A stretch of 64,000 nucleotides of DNA from Phycisphaerales bacterium UBA5793 (GTDB taxonomy: Bacteria > Planctomycetota > Phycisphaerae > Phycisphaerales > UBA5793): contig DIDT01000018.1 in the NCBI GenBank assembly GCA_002418285.1, positions 1 to 64,000 of the forward strand, in the 5' to 3' direction. The notes under the pieces were generated by a model. That model was not told the DNA's origin. It saw only the letters and a program-made list of their open reading frames with translations, and did not search any database. Shown here piece by piece: positions 9,088-16,832 of the stretch (its first letter is position 1; the number at the start of each line of letters is the position of its first letter). Made by a program: the position numbers and the translations under genes.

Positions 9088-9882
9088 TCAGCACTGCCGG
9101 AGCCGACGACGGCTGGCAGCGGCTCCCCCCAGCCCCATGATCGTCAGCCCGGCGCTGCCGAGCCAGAGTGGCGCCGGCAGGGGGATCATCACGAGCATGT
9201 CCTGGCGGGCGTTGGCGCCTTCCCAGACGTTGAGAATGCGGACATTGCTCAACTCTGGCCCGGAGTCCTGAATCCAGCCGGCCATGCTCGCATACCAGCT
9301 ACGGGCGAGCACCTTGTGGATCGCACCGCCCTTGAAGTAGCCACCCGAATCGAAGGCGTCGGCGCCGTAGCGAGCCGCGAACCCCGTGGGGTCCTGGTAG
9401 TACCAGATCACTTCCTGAAGAGCTCGAGCTGAGGCGGCTTTTTCAGTGTCCGTTGCCAGCGCATCATCGAAGTAGCGATAGTTCTCGAGGTCGCCCTTGA
9501 TGAAGTGCGAGTAGAGATAAGCAGTCTCGGCGCGAACCGGTTGGTACGTGTTGCGCGATTCGGTGTTCAGGTCGGCATCGTACCACGTCTTGAGTTGGAG
9601 GGTCTCGGTTGTCTCAACGCAGAAGCTGATGAAGTGACTGCTGTCCAGTCCAGTAGCTCCGAGGCCGACAGGAGTGAAATTTAACTGGCTCGCATTCACG
9701 ACGAGTTCACCCGCGTAGCCGCCACCGGGCACAGCGAAGTGATTGCGCAGCGCGTCCAAGCGGACCTGGCCTGCGGGGATGGGTGCCGCGTGAGCGACCG
9801 TTGTTACGCCGCTGACGAGCAATGTCGCCGCGATCGTGCAGAACTGTTTGAGATGCGAGACGCGAGTGGCTGTGCGAGCCAT
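9088..9882 (-). CDS. IPLPAP exosortase substrate with thioester-like domain (copy 2)
   Basis: A 264-residue paralogue. Signal peptide about residues 1-32 (FCTIAATLLVSGVTTVAHA). The mature N-terminus is APIPAGQVRLDALRNHFAVP. Conserved features are FISFCVETTET (Cys88), ETAYLYSHFIKGDL and ALQEVIWYYQDP (Gln156), then NVRILNVWEGANARQDMLV and the sorting signal IPLPAPLWLGSAGLTIMGLG ending in SRRRLRQC. It is the closest intact relative of the two broken copies beside the insertion sequences (shared PIPAGQ, NTESRNT, AETAYLYSHF). The start is preceded by GGGAGAAAGGGAAG. Surface anchoring and thioester chemistry are inferred from motifs. Confidence 0.85.
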   Translation of the reverse strand: MARTATRVSHLKQFCTIAATLLVSGVTTVAHAAPIPAGQVRLDALRNHFAVPGGGYAGELVVNASQLNFTPVGLGATGLDSSHFISFCVETTETLQLKTWYDADLNTESRNTYQPVRAETAYLYSHFIKGDLENYRYFDDALATDTEKAASARALQEVIWYYQDPTGFAARYGADAFDSGGYFKGGAIHKVLARSWYASMAGWIQDSGPELSNVRILNVWEGANARQDMLVMIPLPAPLWLGSAGLTIMGLGGAAASRRRLRQC

Positions 9883-9939
9883 GGTCGTGCTTCCCTTTCT
9901 CCCACGTATCCGAACACCGTCAGGTCAGATAAGCATCAT

Positions 9940-9980
9940 CCAAAAGACGTGGACGGGTGATCTCCACCGGCCCACGCATG
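9940..9980 (-). terminator. Terminator-like stem-loop of the substrate array
   Basis: Minus strand: CGTGG-GCC-GGTG, loop, CACC-CGT-CCACG followed by TCTTTT. It lies downstream of the gene ending at 10027 and has the same GTGGGCCGGTG design as the stem-loops at 7879 and 14786. A second hairpin (CACGAG/CTCGTG, about 10001-10018) lies between it and the stop. Confidence 0.6.
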
Positions 9981-10026
9981 GGAAACTTGGTTGTCAATCA
10001 CGAGCACGGGCCTCGTGAAACACGCA

Positions 10027-10743
10027 TCACAGCGTGCTTGGCGATCGATTCGACCGACGACGGTAGACACTGCCGCCGATGACGCCGAACAGACCGATCC
10101 CAGCCATCCACACGGGAGCGGGCAGCGGGATCGAGACAAGCATGTCCTGCAACGCGGTGCCGGAGGGCGCGCCGTTGCTCACTGACGTCCAGTTGTTCAG
10201 AATGCGGACGTTTCCGATAGTCTCACCCCACGAGCCGCTGGCGTTGTGGACTTCGTAGTCAGCCAAGTCGAGCCACGTCTGAGCTTGGGTGTCGCCGCCG
10301 ACGCTTCCAATCTGCTCCTGCAGATACCAGATGGCCAACTGCAGCGACGTCGCAGAAGCATTTGTGTTGTAGGTGTAACCCGACAGTGTTCCGTTGAGGA
10401 ACTGGGTGTAGAGGAATGCAGTCTCGGCCTTCAGAGCCACACCCGTTGTCTCGGACTTGGTGTTGAGAAAGGAGTGCGCCGTCTGACCGTAGCCAATGTT
10501 CTCGGATTCTTCGACGCAAAACGTGACGAACTGGTTTGGTCCGGCACCATGCTGGCCCTGACCCTTCGGGGTGAAGTTCAGCGTGAGATTCGTCCAGGCG
10601 AATTCGCCCCCGCTGCCATTGCCGGCGAGCAGGCTGTCGAACCGCATGGTCCCGACGTACTGCGGGGCAGCGAACGACTGCGTGGCGGAGAGTGTCGGAA
10701 GCAGCAGCGCGACCGCCGCAATACAAATGGAACGCAGTTTCAT
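10027..10743 (-). CDS. IPLPAP exosortase substrate with thioester-like domain (copy 3)
   Basis: A 238-residue protein. The start at 10743 has AGGAGG eight bases upstream and gives a signal peptide (MKLRSICIAAVALLLPTLSA) nearly identical to that of the gene at 15498; the open frame to 10974 is therefore leader. Features are FVTFCVEESEN (Cys76), ETAFLYTQFLNGTL, SLQLAIWYLQEQ (Gln135), NVRILNNW and the sorting signal IPLPAPVWMAGIGLFGVIGG with YRRRSN. LQLAIW is the closest match in the set to the (T)QxAIW signature of Gram-positive thioester domains. The sorting motif suggests export, cleavage by exosortase and surface linkage. Confidence 0.85.
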   Translation of the reverse strand: MKLRSICIAAVALLLPTLSATQSFAAPQYVGTMRFDSLLAGNGSGGEFAWTNLTLNFTPKGQGQHGAGPNQFVTFCVEESENIGYGQTAHSFLNTKSETTGVALKAETAFLYTQFLNGTLSGYTYNTNASATSLQLAIWYLQEQIGSVGGDTQAQTWLDLADYEVHNASGSWGETIGNVRILNNWTSVSNGAPSGTALQDMLVSIPLPAPVWMAGIGLFGVIGGSVYRRRSNRSPSTL

Positions 10744-11430
10744 CTCTCTATTCCTCCTCTTGAATGCCCGTTGCCCTGTTCTGGGTCTCTTTTTCTCGAT
10801 CTCGGAAGCCAGCCCGGATACGCCGGACTTGCTCCACCCCCAAACGTGGCGTCGTACCAACCGCTCCCGGCCCGAGGCAAGGTGTCGAATGTACGATTTG
10901 ATCTGTCGTCGTGCCGGAACCCACGTTGCCCCTGGCTGGCCAGGCGCCCCGGCAATCGTCTTTCTCCAAACCAACAGCGTAAAGGCTGTTCCCTCAAGCA
11001 GTTAGTGTTGCCCGAGAGATGGAGATGTCAAGTAGATTGAGGGCAAAGTCCTCCACTTCGCGAGAGGATTCTCGGCGATTCAGCACCCAGCGCCGGTTAT
11101 AGGATGAGGAGCCCCACTGGGATGCCAATTGCAGTGGATTCTGGGACGCGGGCGGGCGCAAGAGCACAATCAAGGTGCTTGGAAATCTGGAGGAATTGCC
11201 AGCGTGGAATGCGAAATCCTGCCGCTCCCCCGAGGCTTGGGCATCGGGGTGGTAGAGATTGTGCTGTTGGGGGTAGATGGAGAGTAACAAGGTGGGGCCG
11301 GTCGACCTTGCGAATAATCGCCCGTTGCGAGCGATGAAATCAAAGCAGAAAGCGAGGCTTTGAAGCCTCGGTGAAAATCAAATGAGGATGGATGCGGGGA
11401 GATTAACCAGCCGGACTGACGTGGCCCACG
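10744..11430. other. Leader and intergenic DNA between copy 3 and a broken copy
   Basis: No supported gene. The first 120 bases hold the leader of copy 3. A minus-strand frame at 10994-11290 is open but unrecognised. A short hairpin (CGAGGCT/AGCCTCG) lies at 11353-11370 downstream of the broken copy. Confidence 0.45.
10795..10860 (-). promoter_or_regulatory. Conserved leader element upstream of copy 3
   Basis: About 65 bases closely match DNA at 16310-16375 upstream of the paralogue at 15498: GGAGCA, a small TCCGG...ATCCGG hairpin, GGCTTC and GATCGAG in the same order. Both lie 50-115 bases before the start codon. Either a shared regulatory leader or residual homology from duplication. Confidence 0.5.
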
Positions 11431-11930
11431 TCACGCTGATCCAGCAAAGTAGCCCTCCGAGGCGAACGCGTTGGAGCCGTATCGGACCTCGAATCCGGCG
11501 GGATCCTGAAAGTACCAAATGACCTCCTGAAGCGCCCGGACAGAGCCCGCTTTCTGCGAGCCGCTCGCGGTGTTGTCATCGAAGTACCTGTAGCCCCCCA
11601 CATCGCCCTTGATAAAGTGCGAGTAGAGATAGGCCGTCTCGGCCAGGACCTTGCGAATGGTGTTCCGAGACTCGGTATTGAGCTCGGCGTCATACCAGCG
11701 GTTCAGTCGAATGTCCTCAGTGGTTTCGACGCAGAAGCTGACAAAGTGAGTGCTGTCCACGCCATTTCGGCCCAGGCCGACTGGAGTGAAGCTCAACTGG
11801 CTGGCGTTGACAAGGAACTCACCCGCATGCCCGCCTCCAGGCACGCTGAAGTAGTTCCGCAGGCCATCTAGGAGGATCTGGCCGGCGGGGATGGGGTCAG
11901 CCGCTGGCGGGAGATGTGCTCGCGGCGGCT
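11431..11930 (-). pseudogene. Broken thioester-like exosortase substrate (truncated copy 4)
   Basis: Close relative of the gene at 9088: PIPAGQILLDGLRNYFSVP, FVSFCVETTED, AETAYLYSHFIKGD and ALQEVIWYFQDP are all present. The signal peptide is cut at its hydrophobic core (LAAASTSPASG) by the IS630 element starting at 11932. A one-base frameshift separates signal and mature parts. The C-terminus stops soon after FASEGYF, so the ILNVW segment and sorting signal are missing. The coding remnant cannot be exported or sorted. It marks the left edge of an IS-associated rearrangement. Confidence 0.8.
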
Positions 11931-12041
11931 AGAGCGTTCGCACTTCAAGCCTAGCGCGGTTCGGCGCATGTTCGGTGGCGCGAGGTGATGTGGGCATCTA
12001 TGGTGTGTGCGGCTCAGGACCGAGCCGGACAAGGAGCCAGG

Positions 12042-12970
12042 ATGGCCGGGCCGTATTCAACCGATCTGCGTCTCAGAGTGCTCGCCGCGTACGAACGTGG
12101 CATGACAACTTCGGCCATTGCCGAGGCGTTCAGCGTCTGCCCGGCGTGGGCGCGACGCGTCAAGCAACGCTTCCGCGAGAACGGCGAAGTTGAAGCGAGG
12201 CCGATGGGCGGCGCTCGTTACCTCAAGATCAGCCGGGCGCGTCTGGCGCAACTCGTCGCCGAGCAACCCAAGGCGACGCTGGCGGAACTGTGCGAACGCA
12301 TCGAAGTCGAGTGCTCTCAATCCGGCATCAGCAAGGCGCTGCGGTCGTTGGAAATGACGCTAAAAAAAAGACGATCCACGCGGCCGAGCAGGACCGTCCG
12401 GACGTCGCAGCGCGTCGTGAACAGTGGCGTGAGTGGATTGCCGAAGTGGATGCCCGTCGACTGATCTTCATCGACGAGACGTGGGCCAAGACGAACATGA
12501 CGCGATCGCGCGGCCGCTGCCGACGCGGGCAGCGTCTGATCGACAAGACGCCGCACGGCCACTGGATGACGACCACGCTCATCGGCGCCTTGGACGGTCA
12601 TGGCATGCGCTGCTCAATGGTGGTGGACGGCGCGGTGAATCGCGAGGTGTTCGAAGCGTTCGTCGAGCAGGTGCTGTTGAAGCAGCTCAAGCCCGGCGAC
12701 ATCGTGGTGATGGACAACCTCTCAAGCCACAAGGGCGAGCGGATCGCCGAGTTGATCGAATCGGTCGGTGCGGAGGTGCGTTACCTGCCGCCGTACAGCC
12801 CGGATCTGAATCCGATCGAGATGATCTTCAGCAAGATCAAGCAGCTGCTGCGCAGCCTGGCGTGCCGCACGGTGGATCGATTGTGGCGTGCGATGCAGTC
12901 GGTGCTCGACCGCGTCACCGCCAGCGACGCCACCAACTGCTTCAACCATGCCGGATACCGCTACAGATGA
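12042..12970 (+). CDS. IS630-family transposase, two frames joined by -1 frameshift
   Basis: The first frame (12042-12464) encodes the DNA-binding half: MAGPYSTDLRLRVLAAYERG, a helix-turn-helix (TTSAIAEAFSVCPAWARRVK) and a second HTH. The second frame (about 12362-12970) encodes the catalytic half with DDE motifs: LIFIDETWAK, DIVVMDNLSSHK and LPPYSPDLNPIE. They overlap at a run of eight A (12362-12369). CTA AAA AAA forms an A-AAA-AAA slippery heptamer, so a -1 slip at KK gives one roughly 309-residue protein. This is common in IS630 elements. It may be active; both ends of the element are intact. Confidence 0.85.
12362..12369 (+). promoter_or_regulatory. Programmed -1 frameshift slippery site
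   Basis: Eight consecutive A. The zero-frame codons AAA AAA shift back one base so that reading continues AAG ACG ATC (KTI) into the catalytic frame. Inferred from frame arrangement and IS630 precedent. Confidence 0.65.
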
Positions 12971-12985
12971 GGTGGGAACGCTCTA

Positions 12986-14354
12986 GCAGGCCGCTAAGAA
13001 ACTCAACCTTCTGATGGCGCTCCATGCATCCGGACGGGTGGGTGGCGCGTAGAGTGCGGCGACACCGGCACGGAGGCTTGCATCATGCGTGGACGTCGCG
13101 AGGGTCAGCAGGACCTGTTCATCATCTTCAATCCCGAAGACCGCGTGCCGATGGATCATCCGCTGCGGAGGATCAAGCGTTGGGCGGATCGCGTGCTCGC
13201 GGAGATGAGTCGGGACTTCAATCGCGCCTACAGCCACACCGGCCGGCCGGGCGTGCCGCCCGAGCAGTTGCTCAAGGCGCTGCTGCTCCAGGCGCTCTAT
13301 TCGATTCCCAGCGAGACCAAACTCGTCGAGGCGATCGAGTACAACGTGCTCTACCGCTGGTTCGTCGATCTGCCCATGGAGCAGAAGGCGTGGACGCCCG
13401 AGGCCTTCAGCATGAACCGCCAGCGCTTCGAAGCCCATGACCTCTTCCGCAAGTTCTTTGATCGCGTGGTGGCCGAGGCGATTGATCAGGATCTGGTCAG
13501 TGCCGATCACTTCACGGTGGACGGCACGCTGATCCGTTCGCTGGCGAGTCACAAGAGTCTGCAGCCCATGGCCGGGACGAACGCCGCTGCATCGAAGAAG
13601 AGCAACGGCGACGATGACTCCAACGCGCCGTCGGGCCGCGATGTGCTCGTGGACTGGAAAGGCCAGAAGCGGAGCAACAAGACGCATCGCTCGACGACGG
13701 ATCCGGAAGCGCGGCTGGCGCGCAAGGGCTTCGGCCGCGAGTCGCACCTGTGCCACAGCGGGCACGTGCTGATGGAGAACCGCCACGGCCTGTGCCTGGA
13801 TGTCACGGTGGACACGGCCGACGGGCGGGCCGAGCCGCGCAACGCGCTGCGCATGCTGCGTCACGTGAAGCGTCGTCACGATCTCGTGCCTAAGACGCTC
13901 GGAGGCGACGCCAACTACCACCCGGGTCCGTTCCTCGTGGCTGTGGAGGAGCACGGCACGACGCCGCACGTGCCCATCAAGGCGAAGAAGATACGCGGCC
14001 AGAGCAAGCAGGCACAGGCGCGGCGGCGCGCCAAGATGAGGATGAAGACGCGTGGGCATCTCGTCAGCCAGCGCATCCGCAAGCGATGCGAGCAGATCAT
14101 CGGCTGGGGCAAGACGGTCGCCGGCCTGGCTCGAACAAAGTTCATCGGCCATGTGCGGATCGAGAACTCGGCGCTGATGTGCGGCGCCGCGTACAACCTG
14201 CTGCGAATGAGCCGACTGGCGTCGAGTTGAGGAACGACCACGCCCGACGCCGGTCACTCGCAACCGCCGGCGACGGGAAAACCACCAGATGACAGCGCCA
14301 CGAACGCAATCACCCGAGAATCCACCGCCGTTCGGCGGTTCCTTAGCGGCCTGC
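12986..14354 (+). mobile_element. IS5-family insertion sequence (about 1.37 kb)
   Basis: Terminal inverted repeats GCAGGCCGCTAAG are identical at both ends (12986 onward; reversed, ending at 14354). Flanks are CTA/TA, fitting the YTAR target preference of IS5 elements. The left end touches the TA that closes the IS630 element. The right end cuts a broken exosortase substrate. One transposase is carried. Confidence 0.85.
13085..14230 (+). CDS. IS5-family transposase
   Basis: A 381-residue transposase with N-terminal DUF772-type domain (EDRVPMDHPLRRIKRWADRV, GRPGVPPEQLLKALLLQALY, YRWFVDLPMEQKAWTPEAFS) and DDE domain. The catalytic residues fall in FTVDGTLIRSLASHKS, TLGGDANYHPGPF and EQIIGWGKTVAGL. 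HASTTDPEA-like (HRSTTDPEARLARKG) and HVLMENRHGL segments are typical of the family. GGAGG lies nine bases before the ATG. It is full length with no visible disruption, so the element may still be mobile. The long open frame on its opposite strand is a codon-bias shadow. Confidence 0.9.
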   Translation: MRGRREGQQDLFIIFNPEDRVPMDHPLRRIKRWADRVLAEMSRDFNRAYSHTGRPGVPPEQLLKALLLQALYSIPSETKLVEAIEYNVLYRWFVDLPMEQKAWTPEAFSMNRQRFEAHDLFRKFFDRVVAEAIDQDLVSADHFTVDGTLIRSLASHKSLQPMAGTNAAASKKSNGDDDSNAPSGRDVLVDWKGQKRSNKTHRSTTDPEARLARKGFGRESHLCHSGHVLMENRHGLCLDVTVDTADGRAEPRNALRMLRHVKRRHDLVPKTLGGDANYHPGPFLVAVEEHGTTPHVPIKAKKIRGQSKQAQARRRAKMRMKTRGHLVSQRIRKRCEQIIGWGKTVAGLARTKFIGHVRIENSALMCGAAYNLLRMSRLASS

Positions 14355-14356
14355 TA

Positions 14357-14736
14357 AAGGTATGCCGTCTCGGCATGGACGGTGCGGTTTGTGTTCTGCG
14401 ACTCGGTATTGAGATCGCCGTCTTACCAGCGGATGAGATCAATATCCTCGTGCGTCTCAACACGGAAGCTGACCTTCGACGGCGTGCCACCCGATGCCGA
14501 TTGGAGCGATGCTCAAACTGCTGGATTTGACGACGAACTTGCCAGCGTATCCGCCACCCGGATACGCTGAGGTAGTTTCGGAGACCGTCCATGCGGATCT
14601 GGCCGCAGCGGATGGGGTTAGCGCTGGCCGGAGATGCTATCGCAGCGACGAGCACCATCGCGGCCAGCGTGGTGGCGACAGCTTTCACCGTTTGAGTCTG
14701 GCGATTCGCTGCAGTTGCCATTACCGAACAGATCAT
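14357..14736 (-). pseudogene. Broken thioester-like exosortase substrate (truncated copy 5)
   Basis: The start region is intact: signal peptide (AVATTLAAMVLVAAIASPAS) then ANPIRCGQIRMDGLRNYLSV, matching the paralogue at 9088. After this the reading is interrupted by frameshifts and an in-frame stop, yet pieces in other frames still align (HEDIDLIRW, DGDLNTESQNT, HAETAYL). The gene ends abruptly at AETAYL where the IS5 element begins. Everything after that, including the Gln motif and sorting signal, is lost. Decay preceded or accompanied the insertion. Confidence 0.75.
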
Positions 14737-14779
14737 TTTCCGGGAGGGCGCCAAAGCAGGAGAGGCTAAGCGACTCTCC

Positions 14780-14820
14780 GTACAAAAGCGTGGGCTGGCG
14801 ATATCCACCGCCCCACGCTT
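14780..14820 (-). terminator. Rho-independent terminator of the substrate array
   Basis: Minus strand: AAGCGTGGG (14812-14820) pairs with CCCACGCTT (14786-14794), followed by TTG. Fifty bases after the stop of the gene at 14872. Same design as the stem-loops at 7879 and 9940. Confidence 0.7.
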
Positions 14821-14871
14821 AGTGAACATGTATCCTCGAAGAATGATCTTCTGGAGTGGTTATTTGCCGAA

Positions 14872-15378
14872 TCAGCCGCGAGCCCGACGCTTCCAAGCCG
14901 CAAAGCCACCAAGGCTGAGCAAACCAATGCCGCCCATTGCGAAGGGGACCGGGAGCGGAATCACAGTTGGATTCGCAAGACCACCAGCGTCGCCGAACAC
15001 TCCTTGAGGTGGCGCGATGCTGACATGCCACGAGCCATCGGTGATCCCATCCAAGCTCATCTGTTCGGAATGCACGGAACTGAGCATTTCGCTGATGATG
15101 GAGGAGCCGTCGAACGCGAAGTTATGTGCGCCAACGACAAACGTACCAGCATCAGGGTTCGATCCGGTGTCGAGGTTTTCAACGGTGACAACTCGCACTG
15201 CCGGATTCTCATCCGCTGCCAGCATGAAGCCAACGAACTGTCCGACAGCCTGATCAGGGCCGTTTCCGACCCCTTGTCTGATGCCTGAAATGTTGCCCGC
15301 CTGAGCGGTCCCCGTACCCGCCAGAGTCGCCACAAGAACTAGAGTAGTACTGCGATAGTCCATCATAAGGAATCTCAC
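14872..15378 (-). CDS. Short IPLPVP exosortase substrate
   Basis: A 168-residue exported protein with signal peptide (DYRSTTLVLVATLAGTGTAQ) and C-terminal sorting signal (VIPLPVPFAMGGIGLLSLGG then AAWKRRARG). The longest frame starts with GTG at 15378, with AGGTGG twelve bases upstream; ATG at 15366 or 15363 is possible. The mature part (QAVGQFVGFMLAADENPAVR, HNFAFDGSSIISEML, SWHVSIAPPQG) has no Cys/Gln thioester-like pair and I cannot assign it. It sits among the thioester-like paralogues and has its own terminator. Exosortase sorting is inferred from the motif-helix-basic tail order. Confidence 0.8.
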   Translation of the reverse strand: MRFLMMDYRSTTLVLVATLAGTGTAQAGNISGIRQGVGNGPDQAVGQFVGFMLAADENPAVRVVTVENLDTGSNPDAGTFVVGAHNFAFDGSSIISEMLSSVHSEQMSLDGITDGSWHVSIAPPQGVFGDAGGLANPTVIPLPVPFAMGGIGLLSLGGFAAWKRRARG

Positions 15379-15497
15379 TTTCTTCCACCTGCACCCGCTA
15401 GTGAATCAGGTTTGAGGTTGAGGTAGCCACACAAATCTTTGACGCCGCCTTCGAACCAGAAAGGTACCCTCTCCGGTGATGGGGACGCAGAGTACAC

Positions 15498-16262
15498 TCA
15501 GAGCGAAAGTTCCTGAGCCAGCGACCCTCGGTTGGAGCGACGACGAACAACCGCTCCGCCGACCACACCGACGAAGCCAATACCCGCCATCCAAACCGGG
15601 GCTGGGAGGGGGACAAACACCAGCATGTCCTGGCGCTTGTTGTCACTTATTCTAGTCGAATCGAATTTCCATACGTTCAGTATGAACACGCCATTGGAGC
15701 TCGTCGGCGCCGCTGCGGCGGCCGCAGCGAGGAAGCTAGCCTTGAGCGCAGCCTGCGTGCCGGTCAGCCCACTGCCACCAGCGTATGCTTGACTTTGGAG
15801 CTCCCAGATGGCAGCCTGAAGAGCCGCGGCGGAGTCTACTCGCCCCGCCCCAGGCGTGTAGTCGTATCCCCCCAGAGAACCCAACACGAATTGCCGGTAG
15901 AGCCACGCTGTTTCGTTGTGGAGCGGAACGGGGGTGAGTTCAGAATTGTCGTTGAGGTCGGCGTCGTACGCCCATCCTGGGGAGACACTCTCGGTTGTCT
16001 GCACACAAAACGAGATGAAGTTGCCAGTTCCCGCACCGTACGCTCCAAGGCCCATGGGAGTGACATTGAGCTGATAAGTCTGGCTGTGGGTGTTGGTGCC
16101 CGAAATGTCCCAGACGAACTCTCCGCCGTATGTAGGGCCACCATTCTGCACCCGGACCAAGTGCATTGAACCAACGTCGACGGGAACCATGTCAGCTTGG
16201 GTCTGGGAGACGACGGGCAACATTAGCGCAACTACCAATGAGCAAATCGAACGCATCTTCAT
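15498..16262 (-). CDS. VPLPAP exosortase substrate with thioester-like domain (copy 6)
   Basis: A 254-residue paralogue of the gene at 10027. The start at 16262 is chosen because GGAGG lies six bases upstream and the signal peptide (MKMRSICSLVVALMLPVVSQ) then matches the paralogue. Features are FISFCVQTTES (Cys86), ETAWLYRQFVLGSLGGYDY, ALQAAIWELQSQ (Gln149), an Ala-rich insertion (FLAAAAAAAPTSS), FILNVWKFD, and VPLPAPVWMAGIGFVGVVGG with VRRRSN. The residue after Cys-Val is Gln here instead of Glu. It is the array member nearest to the polysaccharide and exosortase operon, but a terminator separates them. Confidence 0.85.
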   Translation of the reverse strand: MKMRSICSLVVALMLPVVSQTQADMVPVDVGSMHLVRVQNGGPTYGGEFVWDISGTNTHSQTYQLNVTPMGLGAYGAGTGNFISFCVQTTESVSPGWAYDADLNDNSELTPVPLHNETAWLYRQFVLGSLGGYDYTPGAGRVDSAAALQAAIWELQSQAYAGGSGLTGTQAALKASFLAAAAAAAPTSSNGVFILNVWKFDSTRISDNKRQDMLVFVPLPAPVWMAGIGFVGVVGGAVVRRRSNRGSLAQELSL

Positions 16263-16753
16263 TTTCATCCTCCGTAGGTTCCGCTTCATCTCGCGGAAAT
16301 TGTGTTTCACTCGATCACTGAAGCCGATCCGGATCCTCCGGAACTGCTCCCCCCCCGGAACAAATTACCGCACCAAAACCATCCTCCTCGGGTGGTGTTG
16401 GAACTCTCAACTCGACGTTCCGTCTGTCAAGAACGGTTGAAGCCACGGGCGGGCCTGGGACCGGGGCGATCATCTTCCATCGCAACCGCAGCAGAATCGC
16501 TGGATCGAGACACGGTAGTTTCCCTGATTCGTCCACCGATGTCAAGCGCGAAACCGCTATCTTGAAGGTTTTTCTGTAAAATCCTTGGAAGTTCGCAGAT
16601 GCCATACCGGGTTTTTCACAAGACTGCAAAGGTCGCGTTCTGAACTCATGTCAAGATAGTAAGACTGGGTGTGTGGGGCGTTTCTTTCGCGGCTGACGGT
16701 CGGGAGCGATCGCCAGTGGCAGGCTCGTCGAACACACCGGCGGACGAGGAGCG
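16263..16753. other. Leader region between substrate array and polysaccharide operon
   Basis: No supported gene. It contains the conserved leader element and perhaps the promoter of the gene at 15498. A TTGACA hexamer occurs on the minus strand near 16435. Confidence 0.45.
16310..16375 (-). promoter_or_regulatory. Conserved leader element upstream of copy 6
   Basis: Matches the element at 10795-10860: GGAGCA, TCCGG...ATCCGG hairpin, GGCTTC and GATCGAG in the same order and at similar distance from the start codon. Confidence 0.5.
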
Positions 16754-16796
16754 ACAAGAAAAAACAACGCGTGACACGAACGGTCCGTGTCACGCG
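16754..16796 (-). terminator. Strong rho-independent terminator of the polysaccharide operon
   Basis: Minus strand: 11-bp perfect stem CGCGTGACACG / CGTGTCACGCG (16768-16778 with 16786-16796), seven-base loop, then TTGTTTTTTCTTG. It lies 37 bases after the stop of the TPR gene. Confidence 0.92.
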
Positions 16797-16832
16797 CAAA
16801 CTGGGTTCGAGTTTGGGTGCCAGTCGCTGCGA

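Larger units (their letters stand above)
11932..12983 (+). mobile_element. IS630-family insertion sequence (1052 bp)
   Basis: Terminal inverted repeats read GAGCGTTCGCAC at the left end and, reversed, GAGCGTTCCCAC at the right end. The element is flanked by TA dinucleotides (11930-11931 and 12984-12985), the usual IS630 target duplication. It carries one transposase read through a -1 frameshift. Its right TA is also the left boundary of the IS5-type element that follows. Confidence 0.85.

Noticed and set aside
12983..14263. 426-codon frame antisense to the IS5 transposase
   Set aside because: His/Arg/Leu-rich shadow created by GC-biased codons of the real transposase.
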